Shown here: one piece after another, positions 8,769 to 17,050 of the stretch | Position numbering within the stretch: the first letter of the stretch is position 1 | Layout: each line of letters begins with the position of its first letter | Origin: Ancylobacter lacus | GTDB taxonomy: Bacteria; Pseudomonadota; Alphaproteobacteria; Rhizobiales; Xanthobacteraceae | Direction of reading: 5' to 3' | DNA: 64,000 nt | Assembly: GCF_018390635.1 (NCBI RefSeq) | Contig: NZ_JAHBGE010000009.1 | Location: 1-64,000, forward strand | The notes under the pieces: generated by a model | The model's database searches: none | Seen by the model: only the letters and a program-made list of their open reading frames with translations | What the model was told of the DNA's origin: nothing | Program-made: the position numbers and the translations under genes

Positions 8769-9044
8769 ATGACCGAACCCTATCGCCCTAGGGTCAAATA
8801 CGTTATCGGGCCGGACGGCAGTCCGCTGACCATTGCGGACCTGCCCCCGCCGGAAACCAAGCGCTGGGTCATCCGGCGCAAGGCTGAAGTCGTCGCCGCC
8901 GTGCGCGGCGGTCTGCTCAGCCTGGAGGAAGCCTGCCGCCGCTATACCTTGACGACGGAAGAATTCCTGTCCTGGCAGGCCTCGATCGACCGTCACGGGC
9001 TCGCCGGGCTGCGCACCACCCGCATCCAGCAATACCGGCAATAG
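8769..9044 (+). CDS. sciP: CtrA inhibitor SciP (DUF1153, 91 aa)
   Basis: SciP is a small helix-turn-helix protein which, in Caulobacter, binds the cell-cycle master regulator CtrA and blocks its transcription activity in the swarmer stage. The protein has the family's exact size and signature: RPRVKYVIGPDGSPLTIADLP at the start (given in part), RWVIRRKAEVVAAV, LSLEEACRRY and WQASIDRHGLAGLRTTR. The ATG at 8769 gives the family length; the open frame upstream is not conserved. It stands alone with its own upstream region. The orthologue call rests on strong recall of the family. Confidence 0.9.
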   Translation: MTEPYRPRVKYVIGPDGSPLTIADLPPPETKRWVIRRKAEVVAAVRGGLLSLEEACRRYTLTTEEFLSWQASIDRHGLAGLRTTRIQQYRQ

Positions 9045-9098
9045 GCGCGCCCGCCGCGCCGCCGCCCCCGCCGCTCCGCCCGCCTCGAGGCGGGCGCG

Positions 9099-9716
9099 TC
9101 ACATTCCCGCGAGATAGGCCACAAGCCGCTCGCCGGCCGCCTCGACAGGCCCGTCATTCATCAGGGTCAGCTCCGGCACGGTCTCCAGCGCCGGGTCGCG
9201 CGCCAGCCGTTCCGCCACCTGCGGCGCCGCCTCGCGCCCGCGCGCGGCGAGCCGGCGGGCCAGAACCTCCGGCGGCGCGCTCACCAGCACCACCCGCACG
9301 TCGGAAAAGCGCGCCCGCGCCTCCTTCACCGCCGCCCGCGAGCCGTTGGCGACCACCAGATGCCCGGCCGCGAGCCCGGCGCGGCAATCCTCGCCGAGGG
9401 CATAGCCCAGCCCGTTGGCCCGCCAGTGCAGCGGAAACCGGCCCGCCGCGGCGGCGGCCTCGAAGCCGGCGGCATCGATCTCGATATGGTCCTCGGTGGC
9501 GTCCACCGGCCGGGTGATGAGCCGGCGGGCGAACACCACCGGCCGCGCCCCGCACGCCCCGCCGTCGAGCCGGCGCCGGGCATAGGCCAGCAGCGTGTCC
9601 TTGCCGGCCCCGGAGGGGCCCACCACGAAGACCAGCGTGCCGCCCGCCGCCGGCACCGGCGTGCCCGCCGCGCCCTCTTGCGTCGCGGTGGCGGCCGGCG
9701 CCCTGCTCATGTCCAT
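9099..9716 (-). CDS. phnN: ribose 1,5-bisphosphate phosphokinase PhnN (205 aa)
   Basis: PhnN phosphorylates ribose 1,5-bisphosphate to PRPP, the last step that recycles the sugar left after C-P bond cleavage. The guanylate-kinase-like P-loop GPSGAGKDTLL is near residue 24 and RRLITRPVDATEDHI, the GMP-kinase-like substrate segment, follows. I chose the ATG at 9716 because GGGGAG lies 7 bp before it; an upstream start at 9779 would run into phnM. It is the last gene of the phn operon. Confidence 0.88.
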   Translation of the reverse strand: MDMSRAPAATATQEGAAGTPVPAAGGTLVFVVGPSGAGKDTLLAYARRRLDGGACGARPVVFARRLITRPVDATEDHIEIDAAGFEAAAAAGRFPLHWRANGLGYALGEDCRAGLAAGHLVVANGSRAAVKEARARFSDVRVVLVSAPPEVLARRLAARGREAAPQVAERLARDPALETVPELTLMNDGPVEAAGERLVAYLAGM

Positions 9717-9756
9717 GGTCCCGCTCCCCGCCGGCCAGACGTCACGCCGGCCCGCC

Positions 9757-10899
9757 TCACGCCACACGCTCGCCGGCACGCCACACCCGCCGCACCGCCG
9801 GCAGGCCGGCGACGGGGGAGACCTGCAGCAGGTCGGCCCGCAGCCCCGGCGCCAGCCGGCCGCGATCGCCGAGCCCCACCGCCGCGGCGGGGTTGGCGCT
9901 CACCAGCCGCACCGCCTCCGGCAGGCCCATCGCCCCCTCCTCCGCACCGGCGAGGGCGAAGGCCCCCATCAGCAGGCTGGCGGGCACATAGTCCGAGGAG
10001 AGGATGTCGAGCACCCCGGCCCGCGCCAGATCGTGGGCGGCGACGTTGCCGGCATGGGAGCCGCCGCGCACCACATTGGGCGCGCCCATCAGCACGCGGA
10101 TGCCGGCGGCGTGGGAGCCGGCGGCGGCCTCCACCGTGGTGGGGAATTCGGCGATGGCGATGCCGTCCGCCACCGCCTCGGCGACATGGGCCTCGGTGGC
10201 GTCGTCATGGCTGGCCAGCACGATGCCGCGGGCGCGGGAGAGCTCGACCAGCCGCGCCCGGTTGGGCCGGGCGTGGTTGGCGTGGGCCTCCAGCCGGGCC
10301 GCCACGATCACGTCCATCTCCTCCTCGGTGATGCCGCTCTTCTTCATGTAGTAGCTGCGGAAATGGTGGACGGTGAGGAACTGGCGCTGGCCGGGGGTGT
10401 GGTCCATCAGCGAGACGAGGCGCACCTCGCCGGCCTCCATCAGCGCCTGCGCGTCCTCCACCACCCCGTCGGCCGCGACCTCGCAGCGCAGGTGGACGAA
10501 GTGCTCGGCGCGCAGCAGCCCCTGCGCCCCCGCCGTCTTCAGCGTGGCGGCGAGTTCGGCGGCGTCGCCGTCGACCCCCACCGCCCGGGTGTCGGGCCAC
10601 ACCCGCAGCGAGTCGAACACGGTGGTGATGCCCGAGGTCGCGATCTGGGCGTCATAGGCCAGCACCGCGGCGAGCGCGTTCCACTTCACCCGCGGGCGGG
10701 GGAAGAGATGGGTCTCGACATGGTCGGTGTGCAGCTCGACCAGCCCCGGCAGCAGGTAGTCGCCGCCGAGGTCGATCGCGCCGGCCGGCACCGCCCCGGT
10801 GCCGATCGCGGTGATGAGCCCGTCGCGCACCACCAGATGGCCGTGCAGCACCTCGTCGGGCAGCACGAGGCGGGCATTGGCGAAAACGGTTTCGGTCAT
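9757..10899 (-). CDS. phnM: PhnM, ribose 1-methylphosphonate 5-triphosphate diphosphatase (380 aa)
   Basis: PhnM is an amidohydrolase-fold enzyme that removes pyrophosphate from 5-triphosphoribosyl 1-phosphonate, giving the substrate of the C-P lyase PhnJ. The metal-binding start PGLVELHTDHVETHLFPRP is near residues 49-67 and the later SHDDATEAHV and SSDYVPASLL segments are present. Length equals the family norm. It lies between phnL (9 bp upstream) and phnN (40 bp downstream). Confidence 0.93.
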   Translation of the reverse strand: MTETVFANARLVLPDEVLHGHLVVRDGLITAIGTGAVPAGAIDLGGDYLLPGLVELHTDHVETHLFPRPRVKWNALAAVLAYDAQIATSGITTVFDSLRVWPDTRAVGVDGDAAELAATLKTAGAQGLLRAEHFVHLRCEVAADGVVEDAQALMEAGEVRLVSLMDHTPGQRQFLTVHHFRSYYMKKSGITEEEMDVIVAARLEAHANHARPNRARLVELSRARGIVLASHDDATEAHVAEAVADGIAIAEFPTTVEAAAGSHAAGIRVLMGAPNVVRGGSHAGNVAAHDLARAGVLDILSSDYVPASLLMGAFALAGAEEGAMGLPEAVRLVSANPAAAVGLGDRGRLAPGLRADLLQVSPVAGLPAVRRVWRAGERVA

Positions 10900-10908
10900 G
10901 GCGTCCCC

Positions 10909-11640
10909 TCAGGCCGCCGCCGCGAAGGCGGTGACGTCGATAACCCGGTCGCACACCGCCTCGCGCACCTCGGCATCGTGGAAGATGCCGAGAATGCCGG
11001 TTCCGGCGCGCTTCTTCTCCTCGATCAGCCCCACCACCACCGCCCGGTTGGCGGCGTCGAGCGAGGCGGTCGGCTCGTCCATCAGCAGCAGCGGGCGGTG
11101 GGCGATGAGCCCGCGGGCGATGTTCACCCGCTGCTGCTCGCCGCCGGAGAAGGTGGCGGGCGGCAGGCCCCACAGCCGCTCCGGCAGGTTGAGCCGGGCC
11201 AGCAGTTCGCCCGCGCGCTCGCGCGCCGCCACGGGGGCGACGCCGTCCGCCACCAGCGGCTCGGCCACCACGTCGAGCGCGCCGACGCGGGGGATGACCC
11301 GGAGGAACTGGCTGACATAGCCGATGGTGGTGGCCCGCAGCCGGATCAGCCGGCGGGGATCGGCGCCGGCGACATCCACCACCCCGGCGCCGTCGCGCAC
11401 CCTTATGCTGCCGGCATCGACGCGGTAATTGCCGTAGACCATCTTCAGCAGCGAGCTCTTGCCCGCCCCGGAGGGCCCGCCGAGCGCCACGCACTCGCCG
11501 TCGAACAGCTCGAAGCCGGCGCCCGAGACCACCGGCAGCCGCGCGCCCTCGCGCAGGTGCAGCACGAAGGTCTTGGCGAGGCCGGCGACGCAGAGCAGCG
11601 GGGCGCCCTCGGGCGGGGAGATGTCGTCAGCCGTGGTCAT
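10909..11640 (-). CDS. phnL: PhnL, C-P lyase ABC-type ATPase (243 aa)
   Basis: PhnL is one of two ABC-fold ATPases that dock on the PhnGHIJ core; neither is a transporter. Walker A is GGPSGAGKSSLL, the signature is FSGGEQQRVNIARGL and Walker B is LLLMDEPTASLD. The ATG at 11640 fits the family length. An alternative ATG at 11673 would overlap the phnK stop as ATGA and add eleven residues, and coupling in the rest of this operon makes it a serious rival. PhnM follows after 9 bp. Confidence 0.9.
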   Translation of the reverse strand: MTTADDISPPEGAPLLCVAGLAKTFVLHLREGARLPVVSGAGFELFDGECVALGGPSGAGKSSLLKMVYGNYRVDAGSIRVRDGAGVVDVAGADPRRLIRLRATTIGYVSQFLRVIPRVGALDVVAEPLVADGVAPVAARERAGELLARLNLPERLWGLPPATFSGGEQQRVNIARGLIAHRPLLLMDEPTASLDAANRAVVVGLIEEKKRAGTGILGIFHDAEVREAVCDRVIDVTAFAAAA

Positions 11641-11669
11641 GGGGTGTGCCTGCCTGTCCATCCGGGCGC

Positions 11670-12446
11670 TCATGCCGCCAGCACCGAGGAAACCAGAAGC
11701 TGGGTGTAGGGCTCGCGCGGGTCGTCCAGCACCTGGTCGGTCAGCCCGGTCTCGATCACCCGGCCCTGCCGCATCACCACCATGCGGTGCGAGAGCAGCC
11801 GCGCCACCGCGAGGTCGTGGGTCACGATCACCACCGCCAGCCCCATCTGCGCCACCAGCCCGCGAATGAGATCGAGCAGCCGCGCCTGCACCGAGACGTC
11901 GAGCCCGCCGGTCGGCTCGTCCATGAAGACGAGGCGCGGCCGGGTGACGAGGTTGCGGGCGATCTGCAGCCGCTGGCGCATGCCGCCGGAGAAGGAACGG
12001 GGGTCGTCGTCGATGCGGTCGGCGGCGATCTCGACCCGGCCGAGCCAGTCCAGCGCCTCGGCGCGGATGTCGCCATAGTGGCGCCAGCCGACCGCCATCA
12101 GCCGCTCGCCGACATTGCCGCCGGCCGAGACCGCCATGCGCAGCCCCTCCGCCGGGTTCTGCCGCACCAGCCCCCAGTCGGTGCGCATCAGCAGCCGGCG
12201 TTCGGCGGGGCCGAGGCTGGCGAGGTCGGTCAGCGCGCCGTCCTTGAGGCGGTAGAGCACGCGCCCGGCGCTGGGGGCAAGCTCGGTGGAGAGCAGGCCG
12301 AGCAGGGTCGACTTGCCCGAGCCGCTCTCCCCCACCACCGCCAGCACCTCGCCGGGATACACCTCCAGCGAGACATCGCGGCAACCGATGCGGGCGCCGT
12401 AGTTCTTCGCCAGCCCCTCGGCGACGAGCAGAGGTTGATCGGTCAT
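11670..12446 (-). CDS. phnK: PhnK, C-P lyase ABC-type ATPase (258 aa)
   Basis: PhnK is the ABC-fold ATPase that binds directly to PhnJ in the C-P lyase core complex. Walker A is GESGSGKSTLL (about residues 39-49), the signature is FSGGMRQRLQIARNL, and Walker B is LVFMDEPTGGLD. The oligopeptide-transporter-like insert and the C-terminal EPYTQLLVSSVL are typical. It overlaps the GNAT gene by ATGA at 12443-12446, so the two are translationally coupled. Confidence 0.92.
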   Translation of the reverse strand: MTDQPLLVAEGLAKNYGARIGCRDVSLEVYPGEVLAVVGESGSGKSTLLGLLSTELAPSAGRVLYRLKDGALTDLASLGPAERRLLMRTDWGLVRQNPAEGLRMAVSAGGNVGERLMAVGWRHYGDIRAEALDWLGRVEIAADRIDDDPRSFSGGMRQRLQIARNLVTRPRLVFMDEPTGGLDVSVQARLLDLIRGLVAQMGLAVVIVTHDLAVARLLSHRMVVMRQGRVIETGLTDQVLDDPREPYTQLLVSSVLAA

Positions 12447-12976
12447 GACGCGCCTCCCGCGCGGAGCGGCACCGGCCGGGCCGGCATGGCGGTGGACGCG
12501 ACGCCGGCCGCCTCCCCCGCCCCGGCCGCGTGGTCGAGCTCGATGGCATAGCTGAAGCCGTGGCGGGTGAAGCCGAGGCTCTCATAGAAGGCGTGGGCGC
12601 GCTCCCGGGTCATCCGGGTGGAGAGGCTGGCCTTGTAGCAGCCCTTCTCCCCGGCAAGGCGCAGCGCCTCGGCCATCATCGCCCGGCCGACACCCCGGCC
12701 CTGCGCGGCGGCGGCCACCGCCACCGCCTCGATCACCGCCGAGCGGGAACCGTGATGGGCGATGTTCTCCATCACCAGCAGGGTGAAAGTGCCGAGCACC
12801 TCGCCCGCCGCCTCGGCGACGTGGAGGCTGTAGTCGGGATAGAGCGCCATGCGGGCGAACACCGCCTGCGCGCCGGCGAGGTCGCCGGCGTCGGCGGGGT
12901 CGAGCTCGCGGTAGAGCCGCAGCACCGCCGGCAGGTCGGACGCGGTGGCGGGACGCAGCAGAAGGGGCGCGCTCAT
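12443..12976 (-). CDS. GNAT N-acetyltransferase inside the phn operon (177 aa)
   Basis: This is a GNAT-fold acetyltransferase. The acetyl-CoA-binding motif AAAQGRGVGRAMM is near residues 93-105 and the C-terminal AHAFYESLGF is typical. It overlaps phnJ upstream and phnK downstream by ATGA, so it is part of the C-P lyase operon. By analogy with PhnO of E. coli, which acetylates aminoalkylphosphonates, it may act on an aminophosphonate, but it is not clearly a PhnO orthologue and its position between phnJ and phnK differs from E. coli. A 25-residue Ala/Pro-rich tail extends the C-terminus. Confidence 0.82.
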   Translation of the reverse strand: MSAPLLLRPATASDLPAVLRLYRELDPADAGDLAGAQAVFARMALYPDYSLHVAEAAGEVLGTFTLLVMENIAHHGSRSAVIEAVAVAAAAQGRGVGRAMMAEALRLAGEKGCYKASLSTRMTRERAHAFYESLGFTRHGFSYAIELDHAAGAGEAAGVASTAMPARPVPLRAGGAS

Positions 12977-13926
12977 GCCGCCGCTCCCGGGGCGCCGCCC
13001 CACATCCCGCCATGATGGCCTTCGGCCTGCCGGGTCTCGCAATGGTCGGTGTCGGAGCACACGAACATCCGCCCGCCGCGATCGTCGAGGATCACCTCGT
13101 CGAGATAGACCCCGCGCGCGCCGCACATGGCGCAGGGCTCTGCGAAGCGCTGCACCCGGAAGGGGTGGTCGTCGAAATCCAGCGAGCGCACCCTTGTGTG
13201 CGGGGGAATGGCGTAGATGCGCTTCTCGCGCCCGGCCCCGAAGAGCTGGAGGGCGGGGCAGTCGTCCATCTTCGGGTTGTCGAATTTCGGGATGGGGGAC
13301 GGGTCCATCACATAGCGGCCGGCCACCTCCACCGGATAGGCATAGGTGGTGGCGATATGGCCGTGGCGGGCGATGTCCTCATAGAGCTTCACATGGACGA
13401 GGCCGTATTCCGCCAGCGCGTGGAGCTGGCGGGTCTCGGTCTCGCGCGGCTCCAGGAAGCGCAGCGGCTCGGGGATCGGCACCTGATAGACCAGGATCTG
13501 CCGCTCGGTGAGCGGCTGCTCGGGAATGCGGTGGCGGGTCTGGATGACGCTCGCCTCGGAGGTGCGGGTGGTGGTGGCGACGCCGGCGGTCTTCTCGAAG
13601 AAGCCGCGGATCGCCACCGCATTGGTGGTGTCGTCGGCGCCCTGGTCGATCACCTTCAGCACGTCGTCCGGCCCCAGCACCGCGGCGGTAACCTGCACCC
13701 CGCCGGTGCCCCAGCCATAGGGCATCGGCATCTCGCGGGCGGCGAAGGGCACCTGATAGCCGGGAATCGCGATCGCCTTCAGGATGGCGCGGCGGATCAT
13801 CCGCTTGGTCTGCTCGTCGAGATAGGCGAAATTATAGGCAAGCTCCGGCAGCAGCGGCCCGGCCGGGGCGGCATCGGATTCGGGGGTGGCGGGATCGGGT
13901 GCGGCGGGATCGGGTGCGGCGCTCAT
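12973..13926 (-). CDS. phnJ: PhnJ, radical SAM-type carbon-phosphorus lyase (317 aa)
   Basis: PhnJ cleaves the carbon-phosphorus bond of ribose 1-phosphonate 5-phosphate, releasing the alkane. It uses SAM and a 4Fe-4S cluster. The cysteine pattern C-x2-C-x21-C-x5-C is intact (Cys265, 268, 290 and 296), with the same spacing as the three cluster ligands and the thiyl-radical cysteine of E. coli PhnJ. A Pro/Ala-rich N-terminus of about 25 residues precedes the conserved YNFAYLDEQTKRMIRR. The ATG at 13926 overlaps the phnI stop and the stop overlaps the GNAT start. Confidence 0.96.
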   Translation of the reverse strand: MSAAPDPAAPDPATPESDAAPAGPLLPELAYNFAYLDEQTKRMIRRAILKAIAIPGYQVPFAAREMPMPYGWGTGGVQVTAAVLGPDDVLKVIDQGADDTTNAVAIRGFFEKTAGVATTTRTSEASVIQTRHRIPEQPLTERQILVYQVPIPEPLRFLEPRETETRQLHALAEYGLVHVKLYEDIARHGHIATTYAYPVEVAGRYVMDPSPIPKFDNPKMDDCPALQLFGAGREKRIYAIPPHTRVRSLDFDDHPFRVQRFAEPCAMCGARGVYLDEVILDDRGGRMFVCSDTDHCETRQAEGHHGGMWGGAPGAAA

Positions 13927-15050
13927 TCGGCGGCCTCCTCGAAGGCTTCGGGGCCGGCCTCCGCCGCCCGCTCCGCGCGCATGCGGCGGACGAGATCGAG
14001 CTCGGCCTGGAAATCGACATAGTGCGGCAGCTTCAGGTGCTCGACGAAGCCGGTCGCCTGCACGTTGTCGCTGTGGGCGAGCACGAACTCCTCGTCCTGC
14101 GCCGGGGCGCCCTTCTCCTCGCCGAGCTCGGCCCAGCGCAGCGAGCGCTCGACCAGCGCCATCGACATCGCCTTGCGCTCGCACTGCCCGAAGACGAGGC
14201 CATAGCCGCGGGTGAACTGCGGCGGCGCCTGCGCGGTGCCGGTGAACTGCGTCACCATCTGGCACTCGGTGAGCTGGAGCGTGCCGAGGCTGACCTCGAA
14301 GCCCAGCTCCTCGGCGAAGAACGACACCTCGACATCGCCGAACCGGATCTCGCCGACGAAGGGGTGGGTGCGGCCGAAGCCGCGCTGGGTGGAATAGCCC
14401 AGCGCGAGCAGATAGCCCTCGTCGCCCCGCGCCAGGGTCTGCAGCCGGGTGGCGCGGTCCACCGGGTAGGTGACGGGGGTGCGGGTGATGTCGAAGGGCT
14501 CCTCCCCCGCGTCGGCGGGCGAGGGCTCGATGAGGCCGTCGGCGCCGAGCAGGTCGGTCACCCGCGGCATCGGTCCGGCGCCGGCCGCACCGGCCAGGAC
14601 GGCGACGTGATCGGTCGCATCGTCCACCTCATCATACTGACCCTCCACCCCGGCCGAGGCGCCGAGCAGGCGGTGGGTGTAGTCGAAGGTGGGGCCGAGA
14701 AGCTGCCCGCCGGGCAGGTCCTTGAAGGTCGCGGAAACCCGCCGCCGCACCAGCATCGCGGCGGTGTCGACCGGGCGGGAGGCGCCGAAGCGCGGCAGGG
14801 TGGTGCGGAAGGCGCGAATGAGGAAAATCGCCTCGATCAGGTCGCCGCGCGCCTGCTTCACCGCGAGAGCGGCCAGTTCCGGGTCGAAAAGCGAGCCTTC
14901 CGCCATGACCCGGTCCACCGCGAGGGTGAGCTGCTGGGCGATCTGCGCCAGCGTGATGTCCGGCAGATTCGGGTTTCCCCTCCGGCGCTTGGCCAGAAGG
15001 CGGTGGGCGTTGCGGATGGCCTTCTCGCCACCCTTGGCCGCGACATACAT
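13923..15050 (-). CDS. phnI: PhnI, C-P lyase core subunit / nucleosidase (375 aa)
   Basis: PhnI, with PhnG, PhnH and PhnL, attaches the phosphonate to ribose of ATP, displacing adenine. The N-terminal MYVAAKGGEKAI and the central GPTFDYTHRLLG and FVGEIRFGDVEV segments are family hallmarks. Length is typical. PhnI overlaps phnJ by ATGA at 13923-13926 and follows phnH by 3 bp. Confidence 0.96.
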   Translation of the reverse strand: MYVAAKGGEKAIRNAHRLLAKRRRGNPNLPDITLAQIAQQLTLAVDRVMAEGSLFDPELAALAVKQARGDLIEAIFLIRAFRTTLPRFGASRPVDTAAMLVRRRVSATFKDLPGGQLLGPTFDYTHRLLGASAGVEGQYDEVDDATDHVAVLAGAAGAGPMPRVTDLLGADGLIEPSPADAGEEPFDITRTPVTYPVDRATRLQTLARGDEGYLLALGYSTQRGFGRTHPFVGEIRFGDVEVSFFAEELGFEVSLGTLQLTECQMVTQFTGTAQAPPQFTRGYGLVFGQCERKAMSMALVERSLRWAELGEEKGAPAQDEEFVLAHSDNVQATGFVEHLKLPHYVDFQAELDLVRRMRAERAAEAGPEAFEEAAE

Positions 15051-15053
15051 GGC

Positions 15054-15692
15054 TCAGGCCTCCCTCGCCACGACGGAGCGGGGCAACCCCGCCACCGCGC
15101 CGGGCGCCGTCAGAATGAGATCGACCCCGCGCGGAAACAGCGCGCGGTTGCCCGCAAGGCGCGCCGCGATGTCGGCCGGCAGCGGCCCGGCGGCGAAGGC
15201 GAGCGCCCCCTCCACCCCCGGCCCCTCCAGCCGGAGGGCGCGAGCCGCCGGAGCTTGCGGGGTGAAGCCGTCGAGCTGCAGCACCAGCGTCGCAGAGGCG
15301 TCGGGATAGTCCGGGCTGCCCGCCGCGAAGACCGAAAAATCCAGCATGTCCAGAGGATTGGAGACGATGGCGAAGCGCGCCGCGCCCGGCTCGGCGACGA
15401 GGGGCGCGCCGGTGTGGAAGCGCAGGAAGGCCGCCACCTCCGGCGCCGCCGCCAGCGCCGGGTCGAGCCAGAGCGGTGTTTCGTGGTCGCACAGCGCCAG
15501 CACCACCGCCGCCGCCTCGGCCGACAACGGTGCCGGCGGGACAAGGTCCACCGGCAGCGGCTCCGGCCGGCCGGGGCGCGAAAGCGCCCACATCACCGCC
15601 CGGAACGCCGCCTGCGCGCCGAACACGGGATCGCCGAAGCCGGCCGCCGGAACATAGGAAGGCGTTGCAGACTCGAAGGAAATATCCGGCAC
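15054..15692 (-). CDS. phnH: PhnH, C-P lyase core subunit (212 aa)
   Basis: PhnH is a structural subunit of the PhnGHIJ core complex. The internal segments FRAVMWALSRPG, LCDHETPLWLD and FPRGVDLILTAPG are recognisable. The start is a GTG at 15692: GGGGAGGAC sits just upstream, inside the end of phnG, and no suitable ATG is near. It lies 2 bp after phnG and 3 bp before phnI. Confidence 0.92.
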   Translation of the reverse strand: MPDISFESATPSYVPAAGFGDPVFGAQAAFRAVMWALSRPGRPEPLPVDLVPPAPLSAEAAAVVLALCDHETPLWLDPALAAAPEVAAFLRFHTGAPLVAEPGAARFAIVSNPLDMLDFSVFAAGSPDYPDASATLVLQLDGFTPQAPAARALRLEGPGVEGALAFAAGPLPADIAARLAGNRALFPRGVDLILTAPGAVAGLPRSVVAREA

Positions 15693-15694
15693 GC

Positions 15695-16162
15695 TCAGTC
15701 CTCCCCGCGCACGAGGGTGAAGAAGTCGACCCGCGTGGCGGCGGTCTCGGCCCGCACCGCCGCCGCCTCGGCGGCAAGCCGGGTCCGCACCGGCACCAGC
15801 GCGGCCTCCACCGCCTCGCGCCGCCCCGCGTCCTGCCACAGCGCATCGAGAATCGCCGCCGAACGGGCCGCCGCCACGCTGCGGCCGAGCCGGTAGGCAA
15901 AGCCGGCCGCACCGCCATCGAGCCGCACCGCGGCGCGGCTCACCGTCGCCTCGCCCAGATTGAAGGCGGCGCCGTCGCCGCCGATCCGCCCCCGCACCAT
16001 GACGAGCCCGACCTCGGGCGCCCTGAGATCACGAACGGGAGGGACGGGAGCCAGGGCGGCGAGCGCGGCGTGGAGTTCGCCCGGTTCGGCCCGGGCCAGC
16101 ACCGCCATCAGCGCGGGGCGGGCGGCCGCCACGGGGGCGGCGTCGAAGGGGGAAGGCTGCAT
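15695..16162 (-). CDS. phnG: PhnG, C-P lyase core subunit (155 aa)
   Basis: PhnG is the small core subunit of the C-P lyase and the first gene of the operon. PEVGLVMVRGRIGGDGAAFN and LGEATVSRAAVRL are conserved PhnG segments. The ATG at 16162 gives the usual length, with AGAGG upstream; a GTG at 16183 is possible. The divergent phnF gene starts 97 bp away, so both share one control region. Confidence 0.92.
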   Translation of the reverse strand: MQPSPFDAAPVAAARPALMAVLARAEPGELHAALAALAPVPPVRDLRAPEVGLVMVRGRIGGDGAAFNLGEATVSRAAVRLDGGAAGFAYRLGRSVAAARSAAILDALWQDAGRREAVEAALVPVRTRLAAEAAAVRAETAATRVDFFTLVRGED

Positions 16163-16198
16163 GTCGGCCTCTGCTGTCCTCACTGGACGACGGCGGAT

Positions 16199-16218
16199 TT
16201 GTATATTAATCTAGACAA
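16199..16218. promoter_or_regulatory. candidate PhnF operator between phnG and phnF
   Basis: An AT-rich 20-bp element in the divergent phnG-phnF region is bounded by TTGT and ACAA and contains TCTAGA (16210-16215), reading TTGTATATTAATCTAGACAA. PhnF proteins are GntR/HutC repressors that bind such inverted repeats. The match is by position and partial symmetry only; no second copy was found. Confidence 0.45.
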
Positions 16219-16258
16219 ATAGCAAGCGGCTCTACCCCGTTCAGCACCGGATTTCACC

Positions 16259-17026
16259 ATGGACGAATTCGACAACGACCCGGTGACGCCTCCCACGCCC
16301 GCCGCAACCGTCGAGCGGGGCTCGGGAATTTCACTGTGGAAGCAGATCGCGGAGCAGCTCGCGGCGGAAATCGCGGACGGGCGCCTGCAGCCCGGCGCGC
16401 GGCTGCCCACCGAGGCCGAGATGGCCGAGCGGTTCGGGGTGAACCGCCACACGCTGCGCCGGGCACTGGCCGCGCTGAGCGAAGGCGGCGTCGTGGAAGC
16501 GACCCCGGGGCGCGGCACCTTCGTGAAGGAGCCGCCGATCCGCTACCCCATCAGCGCCCGCACCCGCTTCTCCGAGATCGTCTCCGGGGAAGGCCGCGCG
16601 CCGGGCGGGCGCTTTCTTTCCGCGCAGCGCGAGCCGGCCACGGCCGAACTCGCCGCGGCGCTGAAGATCCCGGCGGGAACCGAGCTGCTGCGCATCGAGA
16701 TGGTGCGCGAGGCCGACGGCGTGCCCATCGTCTGCGGCACCCACTGGTACAGCGCGGAACGCTGCCGCGACCTCGAATTCCTCGTCGCCGCCACCGGCTC
16801 GGTCACGCGGGCGCTGGAAGCCCTCGGGCTGGGCGATTACCGCCGGCTCGAGACCCGCATCACCGCCCGCCCCGCCGACGAGCAGGAGCGCGGCCTGCTT
16901 GCGCTGCCGGCCGGCCGCGTGGTCATGGTAGTGGAGAGCATCAATGGCGACGCCCGACGCACCCCCATCCAGTTCACCCGCTCGCGCTTTGCGGCCGACC
17001 GCGTCCAGCTCCTCGTCAAGAACTGA
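16259..17026 (+). CDS. phnF: PhnF, GntR/HutC-family regulator of phosphonate genes (255 aa)
   Basis: PhnF is a GntR-family repressor expected to control the divergent C-P lyase operon. The winged-helix domain (residues about 24-90) contains LPTEAEMAERFGVNRHTLRRAL and the wing VEATPGRGTFV. The rest is a UTRA ligand-binding domain (FSEIVSGEGRAPGG to the end). About 20 extra residues precede the usual start. The next gene, a PPOX flavoprotein, is 24 bp downstream and may be cotranscribed. Confidence 0.9.
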   Translation: MDEFDNDPVTPPTPAATVERGSGISLWKQIAEQLAAEIADGRLQPGARLPTEAEMAERFGVNRHTLRRALAALSEGGVVEATPGRGTFVKEPPIRYPISARTRFSEIVSGEGRAPGGRFLSAQREPATAELAAALKIPAGTELLRIEMVREADGVPIVCGTHWYSAERCRDLEFLVAATGSVTRALEALGLGDYRRLETRITARPADEQERGLLALPAGRVVMVVESINGDARRTPIQFTRSRFAADRVQLLVKN

Positions 17027-17050
17027 CGGCACCAACCCACGGAACACCCC

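Noticed and set aside
9595-11709. Plus-strand frame of about 700 codons opposite phnM and phnL
   Set aside because: Opposite two complete C-P lyase genes; translation is low-complexity.
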